Source of the DNA: Oscillatoria sp. SIO1A7 | GTDB taxonomy: Bacteria; Cyanobacteriota; Cyanobacteriia; Cyanobacteriales; Laspinemataceae | Assembly (NCBI GenBank): GCA_010672965.1 | Contig: JAAHFN010000017.1 | Span: 45,709-109,708, forward strand | Length of the DNA stretch: 64,000 bases | Direction of reading: 5' to 3' | In this document: positions 17,586 through 26,726 of the stretch, in pieces | How the letters are laid out: the number at the start of each line of letters is the position of its first letter | How positions within the stretch are numbered: position 1 is the first letter of the stretch | The notes under the pieces: generated by a model | Database searches by the model: none | What the model was told of the DNA's origin: nothing | What the model saw: the letters and a program-made list of their open reading frames with translations, nothing else | Position numbers and translations under genes: made by a program

Positions 17586-17987
17586 ATCTATCACTCTCCA
17601 AAAAAACAACAATCTCGACACTATCTCGCTAAACTCCCGCCGTCGGGCTTTGGCTCCTTCTTTGGGGTCTCGCCTTCTCTGCTTATTCTTGTTTATAAGA
17701 CCACTTAAGCAGTTTTACGTTAGACGATTACATTTTATCTAACTTCCCTTAGCTTCTCTTGTTTGGAACTTTTAAGGCCATGTGAGTAAAATGTCGAATT
17801 TTAAATACCTTACTTGGCTACAGACAACGGAGAATAGGTAATTGAGCATACCGAGCCAGATATAGCGGCCCGATATGGCCATTACTTGCTTTTTCTCTTC
17901 TAGTATACGGTTTTACTGCCCCTTTTCTGACACCTCTACAGAAAAAAAATAAATGCGAGGGCCATAATGCCTTTCTTGACTACGTTA

Positions 17988-18102
17988 TAATCCCCCCCAT
18001 CTCTCCCCATCCCTCCCATCTCTCCCATCCCTCCCCATCTCTCCCCATCCCCCCCATCCCCCCCATCCCCCCCATCTCTCCCCACCTCTCCCCACACTCC
18101 CC
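17988..18102. repeat. CCCATCTCTCC/CCCCCCAT low-complexity tract
   Basis: Pyrimidine-rich repeat on the plus strand between divergent genes. The rest of 17586-17987 shows no gene. Confidence 0.8.
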
Positions 18103-18311
18103 CCAGTCGGTCCTCAATAATGTTAAGAACTTATTGAGCCGTCTATTGAGCGATTGGTAAAGAAATGTAAACAAAAAGGCGTTGTTTTTTATCGAATTGT
18201 TTCGGATTCATTGCAAAGCCCCCACTGGGGGTACGTTTTCTGGTACAAAACCGATGTTAGTAACAAGGATAAAAAAAATAACTAGCATCTATCTAAAGGA
18301 GACAGGACAGC
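18103..18311 (+). promoter_or_regulatory. Leader region of chlH
   Basis: AT-rich DNA upstream of chlH, with a small hairpin (CCCCCACTGGGGG, about 18219-18231) and the ribosome site AAAGGAG ten bases before ATG. I see no convincing -35/-10 pair, so a regulated promoter is likely but unplaced. Confidence 0.4.
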
Positions 18312-21300
18312 ATGTTCACCCACGTCAAGCCCACAATTCGCCACATTGTCCCTAGCGACCTAAGTGGGCGATCGCTGTTAAAGGTGGTCTATGTCGTGCT
18401 GGAAGCCCAGTACCAAAGCGCCTTATCCGGGGCCGTTCGCTCCATAAACCAGAACAATCCTCATCTAGCCATCGAAATTAGCGGCTACCTAATCGAAGAA
18501 CTCCGCGACCCCGAGAACTACGAGAACTTCAAGCGCGACATTGCTGAGGCAAACATCTTCATTGCCTCATTGATTTTCATCGAAGACCTGGCCGAGAAAG
18601 TGGTGGCCGCAGTACAACCCCATCGCGAAACCCTAGACGTGGCGGTAGTCTTCCCCTCCATGCCCCAAGTAATGCGCCTCAATAAAATGGGCAGCTTCTC
18701 GATGGCGCAACTGGGTCAGTCGAAAAGCGCGATCGCCAATTTCATGCGGAAGCGCAAAGAAAAATCTGGCTCTAGCTTCCAAGACGGAATGCTCAAGCTG
18801 CTGCAAACCCTACCCAAAGTTCTCAAATACCTGCCCATCGACAAAGCCCAGGACGCTCGCAACTTTATGCTCAGCTTCCAGTATTGGCTGGGAGGCTCGA
18901 CGGAAAATCTGGAAAACTTCCTGCTGATGCTGGCGGATAAATACGTCTTTAAAGAAAGCAAAGCCCTCCAAGACGTACCCCTCAAATATCGAGATCCGGT
19001 GGTCTATCCAGATATGGGCATATGGCACCCCTTGGCTCCGAAAATGTTTGAGGATGTTAAGGAATACCTGACCTGGTACAACGATCGCACCGAAATATCC
19101 GACGACCTCAAAGACCCCCTCGCCCCTTGCGTTGGCTTGGTTCTGCAGCGGACGCACCTGGTTACCGGCGACGACGCCCATTATGTGGCAATGGTGCAAG
19201 AACTAGAAGCAATGGGTGCCAGAGTTATCCCGGTATTTGCTGGCGGTTTGGATTTCTCCAAGCCAATTAATGCTTATTTCTGGGATGTCGGACCAAAAGG
19301 CGTCGAGCCCCTGCCTTTAATCGATACAGTCGTATCCCTGACAGGGTTTGCTATGGTTGGCGGCCCCGCACGACAAGACCATCCCAAGGCAATTGAATCC
19401 CTGAAACGTTTGAATCGACCCTATATGGTTGCCCTGCCCCTAGTCTTCCAAACCACTGAAGAATGGGAAAAGAGCGATTTGGGACTGCATCCGATTCAGG
19501 TAGCTTTGCAAATTGCCATTCCCGAACTGGATGGGGCAATCGAGCCGATTATTCTATCGGGACGGGATGGAAATACTGGTAAGGCGATCGCTCTCCAAGA
19601 CCGCATCGAAGCCGTAGCCCAGCGCGCTCTAAAATGGGCCTCCCTGCGCCGCAAGCCCAAACTAAACAAAAAAATCGCTATCACTATCTTCAGCTTCCCC
19701 CCAGATAAAGGCAATGTCGGCACTGCTGCCTATCTGGATGTATTCGGAAGCATATATGAAGTGATGACGGCGCTCAAAAATAACGGTTATGACGTGGAAA
19801 ACTTGCCAGAGTCTGCCGAGAAGCTGATGCAAGAAGTCATCCACGACGCCACCGCCCAATACGCCAGTCCGGAACTCAACGTGGCTCACCGGATGTCCGT
19901 GGCAGAATACGAGCGACTGACGCCCTACTCGGAGCGGCTGCACGAAAACTGGGGACCGCCTCCAGGACATCTCAACACCGATGGCGAGAATCTCCTTATA
20001 TATGGCAAGGCATTCGGCAATATCTTTATCGGCGTCCAGCCTACCTTTGGCTACGAAGGGGACCCGATGCGCCTGCTCTTCTCCCATTCCGCCAGCCCCC
20101 ATCACGGCTTTGCCGCCTACTATAGTTATCTCGGACGTATCTGGGGCGCTGATGCCGTACTCCACTTCGGCACCCACGGTTCCCTGGAGTTTATGCCCGG
20201 TAAGCAAATCGGGATGTCTGGGGATTGTTACCCGGATAATCTGATTGGCAGCATTCCCAATGTCTATTACTATGCGGCGAACAATCCTTCGGAAGCGACA
20301 ATTGCCAAGCGTCGCAGCTACGCCCAGACGATTTCTTACCTGACGCCAGCAGCGGAGAATGCCGGACTCTATAAGGGTTTGCAAGAGTTGCAAGAGCTGG
20401 TGGGTTCTTATCAAACCCTCAAGGATACCGGGCGCGGGGTGGCGATTGTGAATACGATCGCCGATAAATGCCGCTTGGTCAATCTGGATCGGGATATCGA
20501 CTTGCCGGAGAAGGATGCCAGCGAGCTGACTGCCGAAGAGCGGGATAATCTTGTCGGTATGGTTTATCGGCGGCTGATGGAGATTTCCTCGCGCTTGCTG
20601 CCTTGCGGGTTGCATACGATTGGTAAGGCTCCTACGGCAAATGAGGCGATCGCCACCCTAGTCAGCATTGCCAGCCTCGATCGCGAAGAAGAAGAAATCG
20701 TCTCTCTGCCCCGCATAATCGCCAACAGCATCGATCGCGACATCAACGAGATCTACCAAAACAACGACAAAGGCATTCTCGAAGATGTAGAACTCTTGCA
20801 AAAAATCCTCGGGGCAACTGAGGCTGCGATCGCTGCCTTAGTCCAAGAACAAACCGACGCCGACGGCCGCGTATCCAAAGTTTCCAAACTGAACTTTTTG
20901 CAGATGGGCAAAAAAGATCCTTGGACTCGCGCCCTGCACGAAGCAGGTTATAGCAACGTTGACCCGGAACCCATCAAGCCTCTATTTGAATATCTGGAAT
21001 TCTGCCTCGAACAAATCTGCGCCGATAACGAACTTGGCGCTCTGCTGCGGGCTCTAGAAGGGGAATATGTCTTGCCCGGTCCCGGCGGCGACCCGATTCG
21101 CAACCCAGACGTGTTGCCCACTGGCAAGAACATGCACGCCCTCGACCCCCAATCCATTCCCACTGCCGCTGCAGTCCAGTCTGCCAAAATAGTAGTAGAT
21201 CGGCTCTTGGACCGGCAGCGGGCTGAGAATGGCGGCGCTTATCCAGAAACTATTGCAGTGGTTCTCTGGGGCACGGACAATATCAAGACTTACGGCGAAT

Positions 21301-22310
21301 CCCTAGCTCAGGTGATGTGGATGGTCGGCGCTAAGCCAGTGCCCGACGCCTTGGGACGGGTCAACAAGCTGGAGCTGATTCCCCTAGAAGAGTTGGGGCG
21401 GCCTCGCATTGACGTAGTTATTACTTGTTCTGGGGTTTTCCGCGATTTGTTCGTCAATCAGATGAACCTGCTGGATAAGGCAGTGAAAATGGCAGCAGAA
21501 GCGGACGAACCCGAAGAAATGAATTTTGTTCGCAAGCACGCCATCAAGCAGGCGCAAGATTTGGGCATTAATCTGCGCCAAGCGGCTACGCGGGTTTTCT
21601 CCAATGCTTCCGGTTCCTACGCCGCCAATGTCAACTTGGCCGTGGAGAATAGCACTTGGGAAGAGGAAGCGGAATTGCAGGAAATGTACTTGAAGCGGAA
21701 GTCTTTTGCTTTCTCCTCTGACAATCCCGGGACGATGGGACAAGACCGGCAGATTTTCGAGAGTTCTCTGAAAACTGCTGACGCGACTTTTCAAAATCTG
21801 GATTCTGCGGAAATCAGTCTCACGGACGTATCCCATTATTTCGACTCCGACCCGACGAAAACTATCCAAAACCTGCGATCTGATGGCAAGAAGCCCGCTG
21901 CCTATATGGCCGATACTACGACGGCTAACGCTCAGGTGCGGACGCTTTCGGAAACCGTGCGCCTGGATGCGCGGACGAAGATGCTCAATCCCAAGTGGTA
22001 CGAGGGAATGCTGGCTCACGGTTATGAAGGAGTGCGCGAGATTTCCAAGCGCTTAGTTAACACTATGGGCTGGTCTGCTACTGCTGGGGCGGTGGATAAT
22101 TGGGTCTATGAGGAGACTAACGAGACTTTTATTAGCGATGAGGCTATGCGCCAGCGCCTGATGGAAGCAAATCCCCATTCTTTCCGCAAGATTGTCAGCA
22201 CTTTGCTGGAGGTGAACGGTCGCGGCTACTGGGAAACTAGCGAGAGCAATTTAGATCGCTTGCGCCAGTTGTACCAGGAAATAGAAGACCGGATTGAAGG
22301 AGTTGAGTAG
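18312..22310 (+). CDS. chlH: Magnesium chelatase subunit H
   Basis: 1332-aa large subunit of protoporphyrin IX Mg-chelatase, the first committed step of chlorophyll synthesis, acting with ChlI and ChlD and ATP (also GUN4 in cyanobacteria). The length matches cyanobacterial ChlH. It shows the CobN/ChlH architecture: N-terminal [40 protein letters not shown] (the tetrapyrrole-site His/Glu region) and the C-terminal [15 protein letters not shown] precedes the start. Several HIP1 sites lie in the gene. The last 114 bp are repeated just downstream. Confidence 0.98.
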   Translation: MFTHVKPTIRHIVPSDLSGRSLLKVVYVVLEAQYQSALSGAVRSINQNNPHLAIEISGYLIEELRDPENYENFKRDIAEANIFIASLIFIEDLAEKVVAAVQPHRETLDVAVVFPSMPQVMRLNKMGSFSMAQLGQSKSAIANFMRKRKEKSGSSFQDGMLKLLQTLPKVLKYLPIDKAQDARNFMLSFQYWLGGSTENLENFLLMLADKYVFKESKALQDVPLKYRDPVVYPDMGIWHPLAPKMFEDVKEYLTWYNDRTEISDDLKDPLAPCVGLVLQRTHLVTGDDAHYVAMVQELEAMGARVIPVFAGGLDFSKPINAYFWDVGPKGVEPLPLIDTVVSLTGFAMVGGPARQDHPKAIESLKRLNRPYMVALPLVFQTTEEWEKSDLGLHPIQVALQIAIPELDGAIEPIILSGRDGNTGKAIALQDRIEAVAQRALKWASLRRKPKLNKKIAITIFSFPPDKGNVGTAAYLDVFGSIYEVMTALKNNGYDVENLPESAEKLMQEVIHDATAQYASPELNVAHRMSVAEYERLTPYSERLHENWGPPPGHLNTDGENLLIYGKAFGNIFIGVQPTFGYEGDPMRLLFSHSASPHHGFAAYYSYLGRIWGADAVLHFGTHGSLEFMPGKQIGMSGDCYPDNLIGSIPNVYYYAANNPSEATIAKRRSYAQTISYLTPAAENAGLYKGLQELQELVGSYQTLKDTGRGVAIVNTIADKCRLVNLDRDIDLPEKDASELTAEERDNLVGMVYRRLMEISSRLLPCGLHTIGKAPTANEAIATLVSIASLDREEEEIVSLPRIIANSIDRDINEIYQNNDKGILEDVELLQKILGATEAAIAALVQEQTDADGRVSKVSKLNFLQMGKKDPWTRALHEAGYSNVDPEPIKPLFEYLEFCLEQICADNELGALLRALEGEYVLPGPGGDPIRNPDVLPTGKNMHALDPQSIPTAAAVQSAKIVVDRLLDRQRAENGGAYPETIAVVLWGTDNIKTYGESLAQVMWMVGAKPVPDALGRVNKLELIPLEELGRPRIDVVITCSGVFRDLFVNQMNLLDKAVKMAAEADEPEEMNFVRKHAIKQAQDLGINLRQAATRVFSNASGSYAANVNLAVENSTWEEEAELQEMYLKRKSFAFSSDNPGTMGQDRQIFESSLKTADATFQNLDSAEISLTDVSHYFDSDPTKTIQNLRSDGKKPAAYMADTTTANAQVRTLSETVRLDARTKMLNPKWYEGMLAHGYEGVREISKRLVNTMGWSATAGAVDNWVYEETNETFISDEAMRQRLMEANPHSFRKIVSTLLEVNGRGYWETSESNLDRLRQLYQEIEDRIEGVE

Positions 22311-22530
22311 CGGGCATTGGGCATTCATAGCGGTCAGCGGTCAGCTCTCAGCAGTCAGCTAAAAGCACTTTGCTGGAGGTGAACGGTCGCGGCTACTGGG
22401 AAACTAGCGAGAGCAATTTAGATCGCTTGCGCCAGTTGTACCAGGAAATAGAAGACCGGATTGAAGGAGTTGAGTAGCGGGAATTGGGCATTCATAGCGG
22501 TCAGCGGTCAGCTCTCAGCAGTCAGCGGTC
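22197..22530. repeat. 167-bp tandem duplication of the chlH 3' end
   Basis: Unit 22197-22363 (end of chlH plus spacer) is repeated at 22364-22530 almost exactly. The second copy keeps the final codons and stop but is separated from the gene body, so it is a non-functional remnant. Confidence 0.95.
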
Positions 22531-22599
22531 AGGCACAGAGCAGCAGAGCAGCGATCGCAGCAGAGCTTTCTTGGGCATTGGGAATAGTAGTAGAACGTT

Positions 22600-22710
22600 C
22601 CCGTAGGACAGGCGTCTCGCCTGTCCCCGCGCCGAAGCACACCTTAGCTAGAATCCGCTTTACCCATAAAAATTAAAAATTCCCGTAGGACAGGCGAGAC
22701 GCCTGTTTCT
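22600..22710. repeat. Two GGACAGGCG palindromes
   Basis: GGACAGGCGTCTCGCCTGTCC is at 22606-22626, and CCGTAGGACAGGCGAGACGCCTG is at about 22683-22705. They belong to the same family as those at 370 and 40764. Confidence 0.8.
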
Positions 22711-22728
22711 AGCCAAGTAATATAACGA

Positions 22729-22766
22729 GAAAAAAGGGACGCAGCATTGCCGCGTCCCTTTTTTCT
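22729..22766. terminator. Bidirectional intrinsic terminator
   Basis: AAAAAAGGGACGC, a short loop, then GCGTCCCTTTTTT. The GC stem with A-run and T-run works on either strand. It is the likely terminator for chlH and the only strong one in the following 800 bp. Confidence 0.75.
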
Positions 22767-22769
22767 TTT

Positions 22770-23067
22770 TGAGAGCGAGACGGTTGCGGGCGTCCGCTGG
22801 GTTGAGGAAGCTATATTGCACTACTGTTGCACTACCAAGAGTCACAAATCTCTCTCTGTTGCGTATGGCAGGACTGTAGCTGACTGCTGACTGCTGACAG
22901 CTGACCGCTTATTGCTATATTGCACTACCAAGACAGTTTAGGACACTCATGTTTGTAGGGGCGTTGGCGTTGGCGTAGCCTGCCCTCTGGGGCATAGCCT
23001 GCCCATCGGGGCATATGGCATTCGCCCTTGCGACTCCTATATATATAGGTCTTGCTGAATAAATCTA
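22770..23067. other. Intergenic region without a gene
   Basis: Contains TCAGCTG/CTGACTGC heptamers and GGCATAGCCTGCCC repeats. No coding signal is seen. Confidence 0.5.
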
Positions 23068-23215
23068 AAAAGCCCTGTGGGGAGGGTGGGGAGGGTGGGG
23101 AGGGTGGGGAGAGGGGGAAGGGTGGGGAGCCGCCTACGGAGTGTGGGAAGAATTAAATAAAATTGTCCTCTCCCCCTCTCCCCACACTCCCCCTTCTCCC
23201 CACACTCCCCCCACA
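23068..23215. repeat. GGGGAGGGT and CTCCCCACA repeats in inverted orientation
   Basis: G-rich heptamers on the left face C-rich heptamers on the right. The gap has no gene. Confidence 0.8.
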
Positions 23216-23220
23216 CTCCC

Positions 23221-23405
23221 TTTCAAGGGTATGTTTTTTAGATTTGATGTTTTTTGGCCACGATCGACGCCCGAAACAAGGCGTAGGGGCGACAGCATTC
23301 CCGAGACAATTTTTGCTACAAATTAATGTTTTGCCTTGGAATGCTTCGCCCCAGAAACCCATGCCCCCCAACGACCGCGTGATTATAAAAAACATACCCT
23401 TGAAA
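23221..23405. mobile_element. 185-bp miniature element with perfect 20-bp terminal inverted repeats
   Basis: The ends TTTCAAGGGTATGTTTTTTA and its exact reverse complement enclose the GTAGGGGCGACAGCATTCCC...GGAATGCTTCGCCCC palindromic core. It is flanked by CACACTCCC on the left and CCCCACACTCC on the right, so a target duplication cannot be told from the repeat background. Partial relatives of the ends lie near 46704 and 63712. It has no coding capacity. Confidence 0.9.
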
Positions 23406-23574
23406 GCCCCACACTCCGTAGGCGGCTCCCCCCTCTCCCCACACTCCGTAGGCGGCTCCCCCCTCTTCGTGCCAGGGAAAGTCGCGATCGCTCTTACCCC
23501 CCGCGATTATCCTACGAAAAAAGGCAAGCTTCTTAGACAATTCCCAAAAAAATAAAAAATAATTGCAAAAAGGT

Positions 23575-23602
23575 TTGACAATCTAAAAAATGGTGTTATA
23601 GT
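23575..23602 (+). promoter_or_regulatory. Sigma70-type promoter of the small gene at 23670
   Basis: TTGACA (23575-23580), 16-bp spacer, TATAGT (23597-23602). The transcript would begin near 23609 and carry a GGGAG...CTCCC hairpin (23632-23649) in its leader. Confidence 0.7.
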
Positions 23603-23669
23603 AAGGATAAGACAGAAAAAAGGGAGCTAAATGCTCCCCCGAAACAGTAAACGCTAAATTGTTAAGCTT

Positions 23670-23906
23670 ATGAATAGCTTTCCCTCGTCGTTGGACAACC
23701 TGATAATCAACACTGACAGCAATCCCGAAGGCCGCCGCCGCCTCACCCGTGAGGAAATCTTAGTGTTTGGCTGGCTCGCCCGTAACTTGAAAGGGCGCAC
23801 CTACAGCGACATGGCTCGGGAGTGCAAACTAACTATCGAGCAATGTATCAAGGCGGTCCAAGGACTCCTCGCTTTAGGTCTCCTGCGCGTCCGCGATCGC
23901 ACCTAA
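23670..23906 (+). CDS. Small helix-turn-helix-like protein
   Basis: 78 aa, basic. The core L-T-R-E-E-I-L-V-F-G-W-L-A-R-N-L-K-G-R-T-Y-S-D-M-A-R-E-C-K-L-T-I-E-Q looks like two or three helices of an HTH, ending L-L-A-L-G-L-L-R-V-R-D-R, like the wing or last helix of a winged-helix domain. A damaged paralogue lies at 47-323. It is a stand-alone unit with its own promoter (23575-23602) and intrinsic terminator (23946-23975). No strong ribosome site is seen. DNA binding is inferred, and the target is unknown. Confidence 0.7.
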   Translation: MNSFPSSLDNLIINTDSNPEGRRRLTREEILVFGWLARNLKGRTYSDMARECKLTIEQCIKAVQGLLALGLLRVRDRT

Positions 23907-23945
23907 CCTGTAAGCAATCCGGGCTCCCCGAGGAGTCCCTTGCAT

Positions 23946-23975
23946 CCGGGCTCCCCGAGGAGTCCGGTTTTTTTT
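23946..23975 (+). terminator. Intrinsic terminator of the small gene
   Basis: CCGGGCTCC / GGAGTCCGG stem followed by eight T. A near copy of the stem (23919-23937), lacking the T-run, precedes it. Confidence 0.9.
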
Positions 23976-23989
23976 GCCCGTCACACCAT

Positions 23990-24178
23990 TATATAGCAGT
24001 AAGCAGTCAGCCCTATGCCCTCCTTGGGCAGGCTATGCCCCAGAGGGCAGGCTACGCCTACGCCTAGACTTAGCCTCGGGACATGCTTTGAGCTTTCAGC
24101 TTGAGCGTCAAAGCCTTGCCAATTCAAGATGTTGGCGTTTTGCAACTGTCCTAACCCGAATCCGTAGTGCTATATATG
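23990..24178. mobile_element. Second copy of the ~200-bp dispersed repeat
   Basis: Shares order and sequence with 12980-13185: TATAGCAGTAAGC start, GGGCAGGCTACGCC, ACATGCTTT, CAAAGCCTTGCCAATTCAAG, and CCGTAGTGCTATATA end. It carries an extra AGCTTTCAGCTTGAG stretch. Confidence 0.6.
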
Positions 24179-24349
24179 GCGTTTCTCAAACTGGTGTAAT
24201 AGATATGCTCGGGAATCTGCGGCGTTGGAGCCATCGACTCTCGGATCCGCAATTATCCTGCGCCCCTGTCCGCATCTGGGAGACATGTCACCTAAAGCTA
24301 TACGGCCGTGCAAAATGTGGGAAGGTAAAAAAAATTTTTGTTTTTAATG

Positions 24350-24378
24350 TTGAAAGTCAAGCAAAAAGATGCTAATAT
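24350..24378 (+). promoter_or_regulatory. Promoter of RNA gene, copy 1
   Basis: TTGAAA (24350-24355), 17-bp spacer, TAATAT (24373-24378). An A/T-rich tract (AAAAAAAATTTTTG) just upstream resembles an UP element. The same arrangement precedes copy 2. Confidence 0.75.
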
Positions 24379-24384
24379 AGTTTT

Positions 24385-24647
24385 AGCGCCTCAATAGAAG
24401 GCGCACAAAAGAGGGCCACGGCTAGCCGCGACCCTTTAAACTGAAAAGAACACGCAATGTTAACAAGGAGGCGTTGTCAATCGAAAAACGTTCTCCTTGA
24501 AAAAAGCCCGGCTGGTAGGGTAGATCTCTGAACTTGTTGCAGCAAGTCCATTGACATCTACAGGAACTAGCCGGGAGGAATATAGCCCACCCCAAGATGC
24601 CGCCGACTGTCAGTATGACCGTGTAGCGGTAGCGGGTGGGTTTTTTT
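24385..24647 (+). ncRNA. Candidate ~263-nt structured RNA, copy 1
   Basis: No open frame. The predicted stems, in order, are GCGCC/GGCGC; AGGG-CGGC/GCCG-CCCT; CAAGGAG/CTCCTTG; a long arm CCCGGCT/AGCCGGG enclosing TAGAT/ATCTA and ACTTG/CAAGT; and finally CCCACCC/GGGTGGG followed by seven T (24641-24647), which is an intrinsic terminator. It starts about 7 bases after TAATAT. Copy 2 (29064-29326) conserves the stems while loops vary. The size and multi-stem start with a GCGCC hairpin recall HEARO/OMEGA RNAs of IscB elements, but no iscB is present and the tight promoter leaves no guide. The class is therefore uncertain. tmRNA, 6S, RNase P and CAST tracrRNA do not fit. Confidence 0.7.
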
Positions 24648-24679
24648 AGGGGACTTCCACGCTCGAAATCGCGCTTCCT

Positions 24680-24769
24680 CAGGACTTACGCATAGACTCT
24701 AGGAATAGGGGCAACCACGGGAGGATTGCCCCTACAAATACTAAATACGGACAGTTTGCGTAAGTCCTG
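24680..24769. mobile_element. 90-bp miniature element with 5-bp target duplication
   Basis: The ends are CAGGACTTACGCA and its perfect reverse complement. The flanking TTCCT at 24675-24679 and 24770-24774 is the duplicated target. The corresponding position in RNA-gene copy 2 (29351-29355) has a single TTCCT and no insert, i.e. a natural empty site. The interior carries the ATAGGGGCAACC...GGATTGCCCCTAC core. Confidence 0.95.
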
Positions 24770-24914
24770 TTCCTATTGAGACTTCTGGGAAGGAAAGTAC
24801 CGCGATCGCCCCCATTGCTCTGCAAAAAAAAATTTTACCGGACATTGGAGGTGCGATCGCGCGCCTTCCTCCGAGAGACTGGGAGGGCGATCGCATCTGC
24901 AAACGGAACGGGAC

Positions 24915-24972
24915 GCAAGCTCGGTGGAAGGTTGGGGCTTCGTCCGTCAACCCAACCTGCCACCGAGCTTGC
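24915..24972. repeat. Strong hairpin downstream of the PSD-like gene
   Basis: Perfect 13-bp outer arms GCAAGCTCGGTGG / CCACCGAGCTTGC enclose AGGTTGGG/CCCAACCT. It lies 45 bp past the stop of the minus-strand gene and could act as a terminator or transcript end, though no T-run follows. Confidence 0.7.
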
Positions 24973-25016
24973 TTGGACTTTCAGGATCCAAAGGAGCCAA
25001 AATTATCCGCAATCAA

Positions 25017-26375
25017 TTACACAACTGTCCTCCAGATCCAATAGCCAAATCCGAGCAATAGGATGGCCAAGACAATAAAGGCAATTATCTTCGGGAGTTT
25101 GTATCGGGACTGTGGCGAGACCTTAGCCAACTCGGTACCGTAAGGCGAGTAAGGGGGAGGGTTATTGAAGAAGGTCGGGTTGTACTTAGGATTGGCTCCC
25201 TTCTGAAACAGAACAATAATATCGGAGCCACCAAACGTAAAGTATCCGAATTCGTCACCCTTGCGGCACGTTGTGTTAATCTTGTGAGTCATGTTAACCC
25301 CCGATACTTGACACATACCGACTGGAACCACGGCTACGATACCGACATTACCATCTGGTGAACCCGAGGTGTCAATGGTAAGAACGCCGCGAGCCTGATC
25401 GAACTCGTAGCCGTCTGTAGTCTTGTCATAGGCCTGGAACTGCTGGCCCCCAATGTCCACCTTGAGGTACACTTGACCCACGAGCGGGTAGCATTCCATC
25501 ACCTCCCCGGACACCGGCGCGTGAAAGCGATGGTACGAGTATGGACCGAGGAAGAAATGGATGAAGTAGCCATCAGCAAAATAGTCTGCGTACTTACTAT
25601 TTTTCAGAAGCTGTTTCACATTGCCATATGCGTGGGTGCCCTTAATGACCACACTTGTCTTGGTTCCGGAAGCATCGACGATGTCGGAATTACTATCGAT
25701 CTTGTAATACTGTTTGTAGGTACAGTCAGCAGGGACTGTAACGACCTTGTTATCTCCCGAGCCGGAGATTGGCCGCAGACCAGGGTTCAGCTTGCGGGAG
25801 AAGAAGTCGTTGAACGTATGCCACGGCTCGTTAGGATGGCCACCGATCATCGAGTCCTGCACCCGATACTTTGAGGAAAATTTCAAGAAGCTATTTAAAA
25901 TATCGTCGTTGAACGATGCTGGCGTGTCGAGGATTGAACCCCACAATTTTGCATAATCAACCAGGAAGTCCTCGAACCATTTGTAATACCGCTGTAGAAC
26001 TTGCCCGCCGGGGCAAACAGGTTGGTCAATTAGCCAGTAAAAGAAGCAGAGATGGTCGAAAACCTCTTGGTGTTCAAAGAGCGGAGGGGCCGGGGCAAGC
26101 CACGCTGGGTTATTGTCTTGATGCGGAATCCAGTGGGAAAAACAGGCGAGGAAATTGGCGTAATCGTCGAAGGTTATCGGCCATTTTCCAGTTCCAAACG
26201 GAAGTGCTTTGAACAAAAGGGGATTAAGTCCCTGCGACGCCTTGTTCAAAGCCATCTGCAGAGAATTTTCCAGGTTAGTGACAAAATTAGGATCCGTCTT
26301 CTGGTGTTCGTAGAGCGGCTTCAGTTCTGGAATGTTTTCTGGTTTTGGGACTGGTTGTACAAAAAAACTTGTCAT
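25017..26375 (-). CDS. Phosphatidylserine decarboxylase-family protein, membrane-anchored
   Basis: 452 aa. The C-terminal catalytic domain has Y-H-R-F-H-A-P-V-S-G-E-V (His/Asp site region) and F-G-G-S-D-I-I-V-L-F, where Gly-Ser (Ser ~384) is the expected self-cleavage site giving the pyruvoyl cofactor. The family decarboxylates phosphatidylserine or related amino-acid substrates. A ~180-residue N-terminal extension and a C-terminal membrane helix (~432-449) set it apart from housekeeping Psd. AAGGAGG just before ATG 26375 overrides the upstream ATG at 26399. No HIP1 site occurs in the gene, unlike most neighbours. The natural substrate is uncertain; a tryptophan or amino-acid decarboxylase role in secondary metabolism is possible. 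Confidence 0.8.
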   Translation of the reverse strand: MTSFFVQPVPKPENIPELKPLYEHQKTDPNFVTNLENSLQMALNKASQGLNPLLFKALPFGTGKWPITFDDYANFLACFSHWIPHQDNNPAWLAPAPPLFEHQEVFDHLCFFYWLIDQPVCPGGQVLQRYYKWFEDFLVDYAKLWGSILDTPASFNDDILNSFLKFSSKYRVQDSMIGGHPNEPWHTFNDFFSRKLNPGLRPISGSGDNKVVTVPADCTYKQYYKIDSNSDIVDASGTKTSVVIKGTHAYGNVKQLLKNSKYADYFADGYFIHFFLGPYSYHRFHAPVSGEVMECYPLVGQVYLKVDIGGQQFQAYDKTTDGYEFDQARGVLTIDTSGSPDGNVGIVAVVPVGMCQVSGVNMTHKINTTCRKGDEFGYFTFGGSDIIVLFQKGANPKYNPTFFNNPPPYSPYGTELAKVSPQSRYKLPKIIAFIVLAILLLGFGYWIWRTVV

Positions 26376-26530
26376 TGAGACCTCCTTAAGATTAAACAAT
26401 TTCTAATGGGTTGATTGCCTTTTGAACGGTCAGCCATATAACGGCTCTGCTCGGCGGGGCGAGACCCTCTTCAGGATCGGCCGACTTGCCTCCCTCGCGT
26501 CCGCTGCAAGAATATGTTAGGGATGTCCTT

Positions 26531-26726
26531 AGCTATAGTTATACTGCATTGAATCATTTTTAATGTAAATTTATTTTTCAAAAAGGAAAGATTGTTACGA
26601 TAATTTGACTTAAAGCAGCACCGGCTTGCCTGGATAAAGCCAGCGATCGCTACCCACTTCAAACAAAACAATGCGGGACATCTCTAGCCTTCCCCCTCGT
26701 AACAATCTTTCTTCAAAGGCACGCCT
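26531..26726. repeat. Degenerate ~200-bp repeat, partner at 35337-35530
   Basis: Shared words in the same order: TATACTGCATT, CAGC(A/C)CC..GCCTG, GGATAA(A/G)GCCAGCGATCGC, AACAATGCGG and CCTTTAGCCCGA. It lies upstream of the PSD-like gene. The other copy lies upstream of the lodA-like gene. Either a shared upstream region or an old duplication would explain this. Confidence 0.5.

Noticed and set aside
19662..20615. 317-codon minus-strand frame inside chlH
   Set aside because: Antisense shadow of a highly conserved gene. No independent signal.
24385..24647. Reading the RNA gene as tmRNA, 6S RNA, RNase P RNA or CAST tracrRNA
   Set aside because: No tag ORF or CCA end, no 6S-like long bubble, no RNase P core words, and no tnsB/tnsC/cas12k nearby. 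A HEARO/OMEGA relation is left open only as a comparison.
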